NCBI RefSeq assembly: GCF_031432975.1
Contig: NZ_CP133838.1
Location: forward strand, 1 to 64,000
DNA length: 64,000 nt
Direction: 5' to 3'
Source of the DNA: Buttiauxella selenatireducens
Lineage (GTDB): Bacteria > Pseudomonadota > Gammaproteobacteria > Enterobacterales > Enterobacteriaceae
The position numbers and the translations under genes were made by a program. This document shows positions 35,128 to 44,401 of this stretch, piece after piece. The notes beneath the pieces are model-generated. The model was not told the DNA's origin and searched no databases. It was given only the letters and a program-made list of their open reading frames with translations. The stretch's first letter is position 1. Each line of letters opens with the position of its first letter.

Positions 35128-35790
35128 TTAGGACAGTGGGCTCAGCGTAATTTCTACACGGCGGTTCTGCGCCTTACCTTCAGCAGTGCTGTTGCTGGCA
35201 ATGGGGTTCGCAGGCCCCATACCCGTTGTACGTACACGGTTTGCTGCAACGCCCTGGGTTATCAGCGCGCTGCCCACACCATCGGCACGCTGTTGGGAGA
35301 GCTTCATGTTCAGATCATTGCTGCCGGTGCTGTCGGTGTAACCCACGACGTTAACCGCAGTTTTTGGATATTCTTTCAGTACCATCGCCACACCGGTCAG
35401 GGTGTTAGCACCCGCTGGTTTCAGTGTTGCGCTGCTGCTGTCGAAAGTGACGTTGTTTGGCATGTTAAGCACGATATTGTCGCCATTACGCGTGACGCTT
35501 ACGCCGGTTCCCTGCATTTTTTCACGCAGTTTAGCTTCTTGCACATCCATGTAATAACCAACGCCACCGCCTAATGCTGCGCCTGCTGCGGCACCAATCA
35601 ATGCACCTTTGCCGCGATCTTTTTTCGATGACGAAAGAGCGCCGACGCCAGCACCTACCAGTGAGCCAATACCTGCTCCAATACCCGATTTACCCGCTTC
35701 ACGTTCGCCGGTGTATGGGTTGGTAGTACAACCAGAAACTGCTAACGTGCCGCAGACAATAGCGGCAATCATCATGACGCGTTTTTTCAT
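35128..35790 (-). CDS. yiaD: OmpA-family outer membrane lipoprotein YiaD
   Basis: YiaD is a lipoprotein with a peptidoglycan-binding OmpA C-terminal domain; E. coli YiaD suppresses some BamD defects. The 220-residue product has lipobox AVSGC, a glycine-zipper region (GIGAGIGSLVGAGVGAL, GAAAGAALGGGVGYYM), and an OmpA-like domain (about 110-215) with VVGYTDSTGSNDLNMKLSQQRADGV and NRRVEITLSPLS, containing the Asp and Arg that bind diaminopimelate. MKKRVMMIA at 35790 is the natural start; the frame continues 36 bp upstream. Confidence 0.95.
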   Translation of the reverse strand: MKKRVMMIAAIVCGTLAVSGCTTNPYTGEREAGKSGIGAGIGSLVGAGVGALSSSKKDRGKGALIGAAAGAALGGGVGYYMDVQEAKLREKMQGTGVSVTRNGDNIVLNMPNNVTFDSSSATLKPAGANTLTGVAMVLKEYPKTAVNVVGYTDSTGSNDLNMKLSQQRADGVGSALITQGVAANRVRTTGMGPANPIASNSTAEGKAQNRRVEITLSPLS

Positions 35791-35945
35791 CTCATTTCCT
35801 TTGTGAATTAAATAACTCAATCGCATGCTCAGCGGCGGTTGATTATGCCGCGTGAATGTGTAGAAGTTTCTATAGAGTCGTCTGAATTTCTAAATAAAAT
35901 ATTGAGTGGTCAATAGACCGCCACCTGCAAACAGGGGAGCCCGAA

Positions 35946-38276
35946 TTGGCTTGTGCATCTTCATCAAATAAAAAAATTCTAACAGCCGCACACTGGGGTC
36001 CGATGCTCGTCGAAACCGACGGGGTACGCGTGATCAGTTCAACGGGCGCACTGGAAACCGGGCATGAGAATTCATTGCAGAGCGCCGTTCCTGACCAGGT
36101 TCACAGCAAGGCTCGCGTGCAATTCCCTATGGCCCGCAAAGGATTTCTGGCATCACCTGACGCACCACAAGGTGTGCGTGGTGAGGACGACTATGTACGG
36201 ATTAGCTGGGATCAAGCGTTACAACTCATTCACCAGCAACATCAACGTATTCGCGAGAGTTATGGATCAGCCTCGATTTTTGCTGGCTCCTACGGCTGGC
36301 GTTCCAATGGTGTGCTGCATAAAGCGGCGACGTTATTGCAACGTTATATGAGTCTGGCGGGCGGATATACCGGGCATCTTGGCGATTATTCTACCGGTGC
36401 GGCGCAGGTCATCATGCCGTACGTGGTGGGCTCCAATGAAGTTTACCAGCAACAAACGAGCTGGCCTTTAGTGCTGGAACATAGTGATGTCGTGGTGTTG
36501 TGGAGTGCTAACCCACTGAACACGCTAAAGATTGCGTGGAATGCCAGCGATGAGCAGGGCGTGAAGTATTTCGAACAACTGAGAGACAGCGGCAAAACGG
36601 TGATCACCATCGATCCGATGCGATCGGAAACGGTGGATTTCCTCGGTGAAAAAGCCCAGTGGATTGCGCCGAATATGGGCACCGATGTGGCGCTGATGCT
36701 GGGCATTGCCCATACGCTGGTGATCAATGGCTGGCACGATACGCAATTCCTTTCGCGTTGCACGCACGGTTACGACAAATTTGCGGCTTATCTGTTGGGC
36801 GAATCTGACGGCCAGCCAAAAACAGCGCATTGGGCGGCAGAGATTTGCGGCGTACCGGCACAAACCATCGACTCTCTGGCGCGGTTATTCAGTGAAAAAC
36901 GCACCATGTTGATGGCGGGCTGGGGGATGCAGCGTCAGCAGTACGGCGAGCAAAAACACTGGATGCTGGTAACACTGGCGGCAATGCTTGGGCAGATTGG
37001 GACGCCAGGCGGCGGATTTGGGCTTTCATATCACTTTGCGAACGGCGGTAATCCGACACGTCGCGCTGCGGTACTGGGATCCCTGCAAGGTTCGGTGAAA
37101 AACGGTATTGATGCCGTGGAAAAAATCCCGGTGGCGCGCATCGTCGAAGCGCTGGAAAACCCAGGCGGCGAGTATCAGCATAATGGGCTGCAAAAAACCT
37201 TCCCGGATATTCGAATGCTGTGGTGGGCGGGCGGTGCCAATTTCACCCATCATCAGGACACTAACCGTCTGATTAAAGCCTGGCAGAAGCCGGAGTTGGT
37301 GGTCATTTCCGAGTGCTTCTGGACGGCTGCGGCGAAACACGCGGATATTGTCCTGCCGATCACCACATCCTTTGAGCGCAATGATTTGACGATGACTGGC
37401 GATTACAGCAACCAGCATCTGGTGCCAATGAAGCAAGTCATTTCACCGCAGGGTGAAGCACGTAATGATTTTGATGTTTTTGCGCAGCTCAGCGCATTGT
37501 GGGAAGAAGAGGGCGCGACACGTTTCACGGAAGGGAAAACCGAGCTGCAATGGCTGGAAGAGTTCTATGAAATTGCGCGTAAACGTGGGGCCGCTCAGCA
37601 GGTTGAATTGCCTGATTTCCAACAGTTCTGGGATGCTAACCAACTGATAGAAATGCCAGAAAGTGAGAAGAATGCCGCTTTCATTCGTTTTGCTGATTTC
37701 CGCAAGGATCCGCAGGCTAACCCGTTAAAAACCCCTAGCGGCAAAATTGAAATTTTTTCCGAGCGCATCGCCAGTTTTGCTTATGCTGATTGTCCCGCGC
37801 ACCCGACCTGGCTTGCTCCGGATGAGTGGCAGGGCAATGCCGCTCCCGGCCAGCTCCAACTGCTTTCGTCGCACCCGGCGCACCGTTTGCACAGCCAACT
37901 GAACTATGCGGCATTACGCGAGAAATACGCTATTGCCGGACGCGAGCCGTTAACGCTGCATCCCAAAGATGCCGCAGAACGTGGTATCGCCGATGGGGAT
38001 TTGGTCCGAGTCTGGAATGCGCGTGGGCAGGTGTTGGTTGGGGCGTTAGTAACGGAGGGCATCAAGCCGGGCGTGGTCTGTATTCATCAGGGAGCATGGC
38101 CGGATTTAGATGACCGGAAACTGTGTAAAAACGGTGCGGTAAACGTGCTGACGCTGGATATACCGACTTCGCGGCTGGCCAATGGCTGTGCCGCGAATTC
38201 ATCGCTGGTGTGGGCCGAAAAGTATCTTGGCCCAGCGCCGGAAGTCACAGCGTTTCTCCCTCCTGCCAGCTCATAA
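35946..38276 (+). CDS. bisC: Biotin sulfoxide reductase BisC
   Basis: BisC is a cytosolic molybdenum bis-MGD enzyme of the DMSO reductase family that reduces biotin sulfoxide and methionine sulfoxide. The 776-residue product has no Tat signal and no iron-sulfur cysteines, as expected. The Mo-ligand serine is in [15 protein letters not shown]. Other cofactor-binding stretches are [30 protein letters not shown] and LHSQLNY. The start is a TTG at 35946 with GGGGAG just upstream, and no better ATG gives the conserved N-terminus. It overlaps the convergent yiaC by 32 bp. Confidence 0.95.
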   Translation: MACASSSNKKILTAAHWGPMLVETDGVRVISSTGALETGHENSLQSAVPDQVHSKARVQFPMARKGFLASPDAPQGVRGEDDYVRISWDQALQLIHQQHQRIRESYGSASIFAGSYGWRSNGVLHKAATLLQRYMSLAGGYTGHLGDYSTGAAQVIMPYVVGSNEVYQQQTSWPLVLEHSDVVVLWSANPLNTLKIAWNASDEQGVKYFEQLRDSGKTVITIDPMRSETVDFLGEKAQWIAPNMGTDVALMLGIAHTLVINGWHDTQFLSRCTHGYDKFAAYLLGESDGQPKTAHWAAEICGVPAQTIDSLARLFSEKRTMLMAGWGMQRQQYGEQKHWMLVTLAAMLGQIGTPGGGFGLSYHFANGGNPTRRAAVLGSLQGSVKNGIDAVEKIPVARIVEALENPGGEYQHNGLQKTFPDIRMLWWAGGANFTHHQDTNRLIKAWQKPELVVISECFWTAAAKHADIVLPITTSFERNDLTMTGDYSNQHLVPMKQVISPQGEARNDFDVFAQLSALWEEEGATRFTEGKTELQWLEEFYEIARKRGAAQQVELPDFQQFWDANQLIEMPESEKNAAFIRFADFRKDPQANPLKTPSGKIEIFSERIASFAYADCPAHPTWLAPDEWQGNAAPGQLQLLSSHPAHRLHSQLNYAALREKYAIAGREPLTLHPKDAAERGIADGDLVRVWNARGQVLVGALVTEGIKPGVVCIHQGAWPDLDDRKLCKNGAVNVLTLDIPTSRLANGCAANSSLVWAEKYLGPAPEVTAFLPPASS

Positions 38277-38685
38277 TCCACGTCGGGTGGTGCGTTTCAT
38301 TTTGCCAGGCGCTTTCTTCAATGCGAAAGCCCTGGTGATGATAAAAATGCACTGCCCGATGATTCATCTGGTAAACCTCAAGGCTCAGCGCTGAAAAGTG
38401 CGTTTTGACGTGTGCCATCAACGCCTGTCCAATTCCTTTGCCGATGAACGGTTCACTCACAAACAGCGCACCAATAAAGTGTGAGTCCAGCACGCTGATA
38501 AATCCCACTATTTTGTCATTTTCGACATAAACCCAGGTCATTGATTGCGGAATATAGACATTCCGGACAATCGACTCACTTTCATGCCAGTAACGCTCGC
38601 GAATAAACGGATGTGCCTGAATGGTGCTGGCAAGCCAAATATCGATCAGCTCATCCATTTCATCCGACTGCATACGGCGAATCAT
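38245..38685 (-). CDS. yiaC: GNAT N-acetyltransferase YiaC
   Basis: YiaC is a 146-residue GNAT-fold acetyltransferase; E. coli YiaC can acetylate protein lysines. The acetyl-CoA-binding motif is in [21 protein letters not shown] (Q/RxxGxG/A) and the C-terminal [26 protein letters not shown] is typical. It overlaps tag by 4 bp, forming a tag-yiaC operon, and runs 32 bp into the 3' end of bisC on the other strand. Confidence 0.93.
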   Translation of the reverse strand: MIRRMQSDEMDELIDIWLASTIQAHPFIRERYWHESESIVRNVYIPQSMTWVYVENDKIVGFISVLDSHFIGALFVSEPFIGKGIGQALMAHVKTHFSALSLEVYQMNHRAVHFYHHQGFRIEESAWQNETHHPTWIMSWQEGETL

Positions 38686-39245
38686 TTCAGGTTATCTGGG
38701 TGGCAGAAACAGCTCGTCACATGGTCGTTAACCAGACCACAGGCCTGCATAAATGAGTAGCAAATCGTCGAGCCTACAAATTTGAAGCCGCGTTTTTTCA
38801 GTGCTTTGGAGAGCGCGTCTGAAGCGGGTGTGGTGGTTGGGATTTCAGCAAGCGTGGCGGCTTTCGTCACTTGCGCCTGATTGTCGACAAACGACCAGAC
38901 AAACTCAGGGAATTTCTCGCCGTTCGCTTCCATCGCCAGGTATGCTTTCGCGTTATTGATTATGGCTTCTATTTTTCCGCGATGACGGATGATGCTTGCG
39001 TCCTGAACCAACAGATCGACATCGTCTGATTGCAATAATGCTACCGCTTGAGGGTCGAAATTTTTAAAGCAGCGACGATAGTTTTCGCGCTTTTTCAACA
39101 CGGTAATCCATGACAAACCGGCCTGCTGTCCTTCAAGGCAGATCATCTCGAAAAGATGTTGTCCATCAGTGACCGGCACGCCCCATTCTTTATCGTGATA
39201 TTCCATGTAAAGCGGGTCCTGGGATACCCATCCACAACGCAACAT
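38682..39245 (-). CDS. tag: DNA-3-methyladenine glycosylase I
   Basis: Tag removes 3-methyladenine from alkylated DNA. The 187-residue product has E. coli length. It shows the N-terminal zinc-binding Cys and His (RCGWVS, YHDKEWG), the helix-hairpin-helix region with the conserved Glu/Trp pocket (FEMICLEGQQAGLSWITVLKKRE), and the C-terminal YSFMQACGLVNDH, then SCFCHP, completing the zinc site. ATG 39245 follows AAAGGAGAA and gives MLRCGWVSQDPLY; the frame extends 33 bp upstream. An ERIC lies upstream. Confidence 0.97.
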   Translation of the reverse strand: MLRCGWVSQDPLYMEYHDKEWGVPVTDGQHLFEMICLEGQQAGLSWITVLKKRENYRRCFKNFDPQAVALLQSDDVDLLVQDASIIRHRGKIEAIINNAKAYLAMEANGEKFPEFVWSFVDNQAQVTKAATLAEIPTTTPASDALSKALKKRGFKFVGSTICYSFMQACGLVNDHVTSCFCHPDNLK

Positions 39246-39322
39246 ACGTTTCTCCTTTGATGAAATTTCTCGTGCCAACTTGACGTGCCAGATAAAGAGA
39301 CAATAGTTAATTCAGGGCTATC

Positions 39323-39439
39323 CCTTACATACTTCAAGTCGCCTCTTTGTTGGCTGCGTTTGCTTACCCGAATCACTTACTTATGTAAGCTCACCGGGAT
39401 TCGCTCACTTGCTGCCTCGATGCACCTTGAATTATTTTT
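39323..39439. repeat. ERIC element between tag and yhjY
   Basis: This second ERIC copy contains AATCACTTACTTATGTAAGC and CCGGGATTCGCTCACTTGC, flanked by imperfect inverted arms (ACTTCAAGTCGCCTC and TGCACCTTGAATTAT). It is about 117 bp between two GGGCTATC octamers at 39315-39322 and 39440-39447. It lies in the gap between the divergent tag and yhjY genes. Confidence 0.85.
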
Positions 39440-39509
39440 GGGCTATCCGCAAGCCCGCCAAAAAGACTAAAAATATCGCCGGATTTGGCTCTTTCCTGGA
39501 GTCGCATTA

Positions 39510-40223
39510 ATGATAATAAAACTACGCAGTGGTCACCGTGTCACTCTCACCACGGTGCTGGCTTTATGTTGTCTTACCTATGCTACGAATGTATTTGCCT
39601 GGCAACAAGAATATGTTGTTGAGGATGCACCGGGCGAAACACAGGATCGTTATACCTGGGACAGCAGTCACCAACCAAGTTATAACGATATTCTCGCAGA
39701 ACGGATTAATTCTTCTTTTACCTCCCAAAACCAGGAGGGGCTGTCGCTCGTTTCTGGTAACGATAGCGTTAGCGCTGATAACTCACTTTTGGGTATTGGC
39801 TGGAATATTAGTTTGCCTGGAAATATCACTACGGGGCCGACTGCAAAGTACCGCTGGGACGGTTCATCGACGGGGATTTATAACGAATACGGTGATTCGG
39901 TTGTCGGGTCTGGATTTAACGATCAGCTTTGGCATGCCAGCGTGTCTAGCGTGGGCTGGCGGCTGGATTCGTCGCTCGGCTATCTGCATCCGTGGGCACA
40001 GATAAGTTACAACCACCAGTACGGCGAAAACTTGTGGAAAGCCCAGTCAGGGCTGAGGGCGAATGTTGCGTCAGGCCAGGATAGCAACTGGATTGATGTC
40101 ACCGTCGGTGCGGATATGCCAATCGGTAAAAATATGGCGGCGTTTGCTTCGTTGTCACAAGCCGAAGGTGTCACCACGGGCGAAACCTATATTTATAACC
40201 TTGGCGTCAGCGCAAGGTTCTGA
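39510..40223 (+). CDS. yhjY: YhjY family outer-membrane beta-barrel protein
   Basis: The 237-residue product has a signal peptide (ending near ATNVFA) and a C-terminal autotransporter-type beta-barrel domain. Alternating aromatic strands are visible (SVGWRLDSSLGYLHPWAQISYNHQ, NWIDVTVGADMPI) and it ends in the outer-membrane sorting signal YNLGVSARF. The phrase ETQDRYTWDSSHQPSYNDILAERINSS matches E. coli YhjY. No passenger or esterase motif is seen. It lies between tag and yhjX, as in E. coli. Confidence 0.88.
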   Translation: MIIKLRSGHRVTLTTVLALCCLTYATNVFAWQQEYVVEDAPGETQDRYTWDSSHQPSYNDILAERINSSFTSQNQEGLSLVSGNDSVSADNSLLGIGWNISLPGNITTGPTAKYRWDGSSTGIYNEYGDSVVGSGFNDQLWHASVSSVGWRLDSSLGYLHPWAQISYNHQYGENLWKAQSGLRANVASGQDSNWIDVTVGADMPIGKNMAAFASLSQAEGVTTGETYIYNLGVSARF

Positions 40224-40330
40224 TCATTCATTTAACCTTGCGCTGGTATATTTAACATTTAATTATCAGCATTTACGCCATTTATAGCGATAGTAAGCAC
40301 TAACCGTTCAAAGAATTAATCTCACGTCCA

Positions 40331-40382
40331 GGTCATTCATTCCCTTTCAGTGGCATTTCATTCCGCTCTGAGTGCATCTCAT
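40331..40382 (+). promoter_or_regulatory. Three phased YpdB-type boxes upstream of yhjX
   Basis: GGCATTTCAT (40352-40361) and TGCATCTCAT (40373-40382) are separated by 11 bp, the exact layout of the E. coli YpdB (PyrR) binding site before yhjX. A further degenerate copy GGTCATTCAT (40331-40340) is another 11 bp upstream. This suggests pyruvate-responsive control of yhjX by the YpdAB two-component system. Confidence 0.8.
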
Positions 40383-40461
40383 GCCTTTTTCTCCTGGAAT
40401 AAAATGCACTTCGTTACTCTTAGCGGCAGAAGATTTCTCTTAAATTTTGCGGACATCTGCC

Positions 40462-41664
40462 ATGAATAATGCCAACTACAACCGTACACGCTGGTTAACG
40501 CTAATCGGCACCATCATTACTCAGTTTGCACTGGGTTCCGTTTACACCTGGAGTCTGTTCAATAGCGCGTTGTCGCAAAAACTGGGTGAGCCAATCAGCC
40601 AGGTCGCATTCTCCTTTGGTTTGTTAAGCCTCGGCCTTGCGATCTCTTCCTCAGTCGCAGGCAAACTGCAGGAACGTTTCGGTGTGCGTAACGTGACGAT
40701 GGCAGCAGGTGTGCTGTTGGGTGTTGGCTTCTTCCTGACCGCTCACTCCGACAATCTGCTGATGTTATGGCTGAGCGCCGGTGTGCTGGTGGGCCTGGCA
40801 GATGGCGCAGGTTACCTGTTAACTCTCTCCAACTGCGTGAAGTGGTTCCCTGAGCGTAAAGGCCTGATTTCCGCATTCGCCATTGGTTCCTACGGCCTTG
40901 GTAGCTTAGGTTTTAAATACATCGACACTCATTTGCTGGCGACAGTAGGCCTTGAAAGCACCTTCATGATTTGGGGTGGCCTGGCGATGGTGATGATTCT
41001 TTTCGGTTCAATGCTGATGAAAGATGCGCCATTGCAGGAAGTGAAAACAGCGAGCGGCGTGGCTGAAAAAGATTACACACTGGCAGAGTCTATGCGTCAG
41101 CCACAATACTGGATGCTGGCAATTATGTTCCTGACAGCCTGCATGAGTGGTCTGTATGTGATTGGTGTAGCAAAAGATATCGCGCAGGGTATGGTGCATT
41201 TGACTGCTGAAGCGGCGGCTAACGCGGTGACTGTTATCGCCATTGCTAACCTGAGTGGTCGTTTAGTTCTGGGCATTTTGTCCGATAAAATTGCCCGAAT
41301 CCGCGTTATTACTATCGGCCAGGTCATTTCTTTAGTCGGTATGGCGGCACTGTTGTTCGCCCCACTCAACGAAGCGACTTTCTTTGCCGCGATCGCTTGT
41401 GTAGCCTTTAACTTCGGCGGCACCATCACCGTTTATCCATCACTGGTCAGTGAGTTCTTTGGTCTGAATAACCTGACTAAAAACTACGGTGTGATTTACC
41501 TGGGCTTCGGTATCGGCAGCATCTGCGGTTCGATTATCGCCTCTGTGTTCGGCGGCTTCTATGTCACCTTCTGCGTCATCTTCGCGCTGCTGATTTTGTC
41601 CCTGGCCATTTCAACGACTATCCGCCAGCCTGCACGAGAAGTCTTGCAAGAAGCTCACGCTTGA
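40462..41664 (+). CDS. yhjX: MFS transporter YhjX (oxalate/formate-antiporter-like)
   Basis: YhjX is a 12-helix MFS protein; E. coli YhjX is the main YpdAB target and responds to pyruvate, with its substrate unresolved. The 400-residue product matches E. coli (RTRWLTLIGTIITQFALGSVYTWSLFN, GLADGAGYLLTLSNCVKWFPERKGL, NLSGRLVLGILSDKIARIRV). ATG 40462 is the conserved start; an upstream TTG at 40447 is in frame. YpdB-type boxes precede it. Its end overlaps the convergent HD-domain gene by 10 bp. Confidence 0.95.
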   Translation: MNNANYNRTRWLTLIGTIITQFALGSVYTWSLFNSALSQKLGEPISQVAFSFGLLSLGLAISSSVAGKLQERFGVRNVTMAAGVLLGVGFFLTAHSDNLLMLWLSAGVLVGLADGAGYLLTLSNCVKWFPERKGLISAFAIGSYGLGSLGFKYIDTHLLATVGLESTFMIWGGLAMVMILFGSMLMKDAPLQEVKTASGVAEKDYTLAESMRQPQYWMLAIMFLTACMSGLYVIGVAKDIAQGMVHLTAEAAANAVTVIAIANLSGRLVLGILSDKIARIRVITIGQVISLVGMAALLFAPLNEATFFAAIACVAFNFGGTITVYPSLVSEFFGLNNLTKNYGVIYLGFGIGSICGSIIASVFGGFYVTFCVIFALLILSLAISTTIRQPAREVLQEAHA

Positions 41665-42239
41665 TAGCGAGCCATTAATGCCGCAAACCATGCCGCCGGG
41701 ACGTTATACGGCGGCATCATTAATTGTGAAATCCCTTGTTCGATAATACTGTCTGCCTGAATCCTTAACTGCTCATTCCCTCGCGCTAATCCTGCCAACT
41801 GAATCCGTTTTTCAATCAAATAGACTCGGGCAAAATGCGGGTCATAGCGTAAAATTTCACGCGTATTATCAATGATATCCGCGATTTTAATGGTTTGCGC
41901 TTCGCCGCTGGCATTGGCGGTATGCAGGAAATGGGCGCGTTTACGCGTCATGCGGTTGGTGCCTGGGTGCTGCTCGGGGTTTGTCACCATGGCAACAAGC
42001 ATCGCGACGTCTGGCCCAAAGTGTTCCTGAATATCGACAATCGTGCTGCCGGTGTCCTCTACCGTATCGTGTAGCCAGGCCGCAGCAAGCATCTCCTCAA
42101 CCAGCGACACGCTTCTGACCAGTTCCACCACGGCGGCGGGATGAACAATGTATGGCTCAAGTGTATATTTGCGGCGCTGATCGCAAGCTGCATGGGCCTT
42201 AGCGGCATATCGGCGTGCGCGTTCTTCCAGTGACAACAT
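41655..42239 (-). CDS. HD-domain phosphohydrolase, small alarmone hydrolase-like
   Basis: The 194-residue product resembles the hydrolase half of RelA/SpoT proteins standing alone. AHAACDQRRKYTLEPYIVHPAAVV corresponds to the conserved arginine and first histidine, AAWLHDTVEDT to the HD and ED metal motif, and IKIADIIDNTREI to the later Asp/Asn pair. No synthetase, TGS or ACT domain follows. GGAGGGG lies before the ATG. It could hydrolyse (p)ppGpp or another nucleotide; this is inference from motif order. E. coli K-12 has no such gene between yhjX and eptB. Confidence 0.8.
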   Translation of the reverse strand: MLSLEERARRYAAKAHAACDQRRKYTLEPYIVHPAAVVELVRSVSLVEEMLAAAWLHDTVEDTGSTIVDIQEHFGPDVAMLVAMVTNPEQHPGTNRMTRKRAHFLHTANASGEAQTIKIADIIDNTREILRYDPHFARVYLIEKRIQLAGLARGNEQLRIQADSIIEQGISQLMMPPYNVPAAWFAALMARYQA

Positions 42240-42541
42240 GATTTCCCCTCCGCATCACCCGTATTGGCTCATGTGACCCACAACCCGGTCGTGACGCCTG
42301 GTTTTTGTTATGCCTTTTAAAAAGGTAAATCAGGCTAGAGATATGTAAACAACATATCGAATCGCGATTTTTGTCGATACTTTTTCCCCACCCTATGCTC
42401 TACTAATTCGCACAAAAAATTGGCTAAGAATCGTCCTGATTCGGACTTTATTTTTTCATTACTCAGAATTTTACAAGTTAAAGAGAGTCTGAGTGATGTT
42501 TATGACATTTCTTCTTTTGCACCATTTCTTCGGACAACTGC
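42240..42541. other. Gap between the HD gene and eptB
   Basis: This is an AT-rich 302-bp divergent control region. I see a CCTTTTAAAAAGG palindrome near 42311, and GGACTT (42443) with TCAGA (42463), a weak match to a sigmaE promoter, which is known for E. coli eptB. The eptB leader is also a known MgrR small-RNA target in E. coli; pairing was not resolved here. No gene is seen. Confidence 0.4.
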
Positions 42542-44224
42542 ATGAATTACGTTAAATCGATGACCCAGCAGAAGCTGTGCTTGCTGCTCGCGGTATACAT
42601 CGGACTATTTTTAAACCTTTCGGTTTTTTATCATCGTTTTGAAGGATTCATTCGGGAATTTAGCGGCTTTAAAGCATTTTCTATGTTGGCTGAAGTCGCT
42701 GCATGCGTGCTGGTCACTTTCTTCTTACTCCGTCTGTTGTCGCTGTTTGGCCGCATGGTTTGGCGAATTCTCGCGTCAATGATTGTGGTGGTCTCTGTCG
42801 CTGCAAGCTACTACATGACGTTACTCAACGTTGTTATTGGCTACGGGATCATTGCGTCGGTAATGACCACCGATATCGACCTTTCTAAAGAGATTGTCGG
42901 CTATCAGTTTGTCATGTGGATGATTTTGGTCAGCGTTATCCCGCTGGCGTTAATTTGGGGAAGTAATACCCGCGACACCTTGCTTCATCAGTTAAAAACA
43001 CCAGGCCAACGCATCAAGAATGTGGCTATTGTGCTGCTGGCAGGGTTGATGGTCTGGGCGCCTTTGCGTTTACTGGATAAACAACAAAACCGTTCTGAGA
43101 AGCGCTCAACCGTTGATATGCCAAGCTATGGCGGTGTGGTCGCAAACTCCTATCTGCCGTCTAACTGGGTTTCCGCTTTGGGTCTTTTTGCCTGGGCTCA
43201 GGCCGATGAATCGACAGATAACAACTCGTTGATGAATCCGGCGGAAAAGTTCACCTATGTCGCACCAAAAGAGCTGGATGATACCTATGTCGTGTTTGTG
43301 ATTGGCGAAACGACGCGCTGGGATCATATGGGGATTTTGGGTTATGACCGTGATACCACGCCAAAACTCGCCAAAGAGAAAAACCTCGTCGCTTTCCGTG
43401 GGGAATCCTGCGATACCGCGACCAAACTTTCGCTGCGCTGCATGTTTGTGCGTGAAGGGGGAGCGGAAGACAACCCGCAACGGACGTTAAAAGAACAAAA
43501 CGTGTTTGCCGTACTCAAGCAACTGGGTTTTAGCTCTGAGCTGTTTGCGATGCAAAGTGAAGTGTGGTTCTACGGCAATACCATGGCAGATAACTTCTCT
43601 TATCGTGAGCAAATCGCCGCTGAGCCACGGAACAGCGGTAAACAAGTCGACGATATGTTGCTGGTTGAGGAGATGAAGCGTTCGGTTGATAAGCATCCAG
43701 ATGGTAAGCATCTGATTGTGCTGCACACCAAAGGTTCGCACTTCTCTTACGTGCAACGCTATCCGCGCAGCTTCGCTAAATGGACTCCTGAGTGCGTCAG
43801 TATTGATTCAGAGTGCAGTAAAGAGCAGTTGATTAACGCATTCGATAACTCAGTGCTCTATACCGATACGGTGCTGGATAGTGTGATTTCTCAGTTGCGT
43901 GATAAGCGGGCGATTATTTTCTACGCCTCGGATCATGGTGAATCGATTGATGAGAAAAAGCATTTGCATGGTACGCCACGCAAAATGGCACCGCCTGAGC
44001 AATTCCGTGTTCCGTTGTTAGTTTGGGCTTCAGATAAATATCTGGAAAACCCGGACCGCGCGCGTGAGTTTGAACACATGCAGGAACAGGCGAAAATGAA
44101 AGTGCCGCACCGTCATGTCGAGTTGTACGACACGATTCTGGGTTGCCTGGGCTACACGTCGCCTGATGGCGGTATTAACCAGAATAACAACTGGTGTCAT
44201 GTGCCGCAGAAGGCAGTACAGTAA
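42542..44224 (+). CDS. eptB: Kdo2-lipid A phosphoethanolamine 7''-transferase EptB
   Basis: EptB is an inner-membrane enzyme that adds phosphoethanolamine to the outer Kdo of lipopolysaccharide. The 560-residue product has five N-terminal membrane helices (about 1-170) and a periplasmic sulfatase-fold domain. The catalytic residues are visible: VIGETTRWDH (metal-binding Glu), the nucleophile Thr in ESCDTATKLSLRCMF (near 297), LHTKGSH and ASDHGES. It matches E. coli EptB over its full length. tRNA-Pro follows 100 bp downstream. Confidence 0.96.
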   Translation: MNYVKSMTQQKLCLLLAVYIGLFLNLSVFYHRFEGFIREFSGFKAFSMLAEVAACVLVTFFLLRLLSLFGRMVWRILASMIVVVSVAASYYMTLLNVVIGYGIIASVMTTDIDLSKEIVGYQFVMWMILVSVIPLALIWGSNTRDTLLHQLKTPGQRIKNVAIVLLAGLMVWAPLRLLDKQQNRSEKRSTVDMPSYGGVVANSYLPSNWVSALGLFAWAQADESTDNNSLMNPAEKFTYVAPKELDDTYVVFVIGETTRWDHMGILGYDRDTTPKLAKEKNLVAFRGESCDTATKLSLRCMFVREGGAEDNPQRTLKEQNVFAVLKQLGFSSELFAMQSEVWFYGNTMADNFSYREQIAAEPRNSGKQVDDMLLVEEMKRSVDKHPDGKHLIVLHTKGSHFSYVQRYPRSFAKWTPECVSIDSECSKEQLINAFDNSVLYTDTVLDSVISQLRDKRAIIFYASDHGESIDEKKHLHGTPRKMAPPEQFRVPLLVWASDKYLENPDRAREFEHMQEQAKMKVPHRHVELYDTILGCLGYTSPDGGINQNNNWCHVPQKAVQ

Positions 44225-44324
44225 CTTTTTCGCCACATATGCTGGAAATTGAATCAAACGGACGTAATTTTAAGTATCAGGGATTGACGGCTAAAACGGT
44301 GCGCAGTAAGATGCGCTCCGCATT

Positions 44325-44401
44325 CGGCGAGTAGCGCAGCTTGGTAGCGCAACTGGTTTGGGACCAGTGGGTCGGAGGTTCGAATCCTCTCTCGCCGACC
44401 A
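44325..44401 (+). tRNA. proM: tRNA-Pro, anticodon UGG
   Basis: A 77-nt cloverleaf: acceptor CGGCGAG/CTCGCCG, D arm GCGC/GCGC, anticodon stem ACTGG/CCAGT with loop TTTGGGA (anticodon TGG), T arm GGAGG/CCTCT with TTCGAAT, and encoded ACCA. The sequence is that of the E. coli proM type. In E. coli the tRNA at the eptB-dppA position is proK (CGG), so this is a different isoacceptor at that place. Confidence 0.97.
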
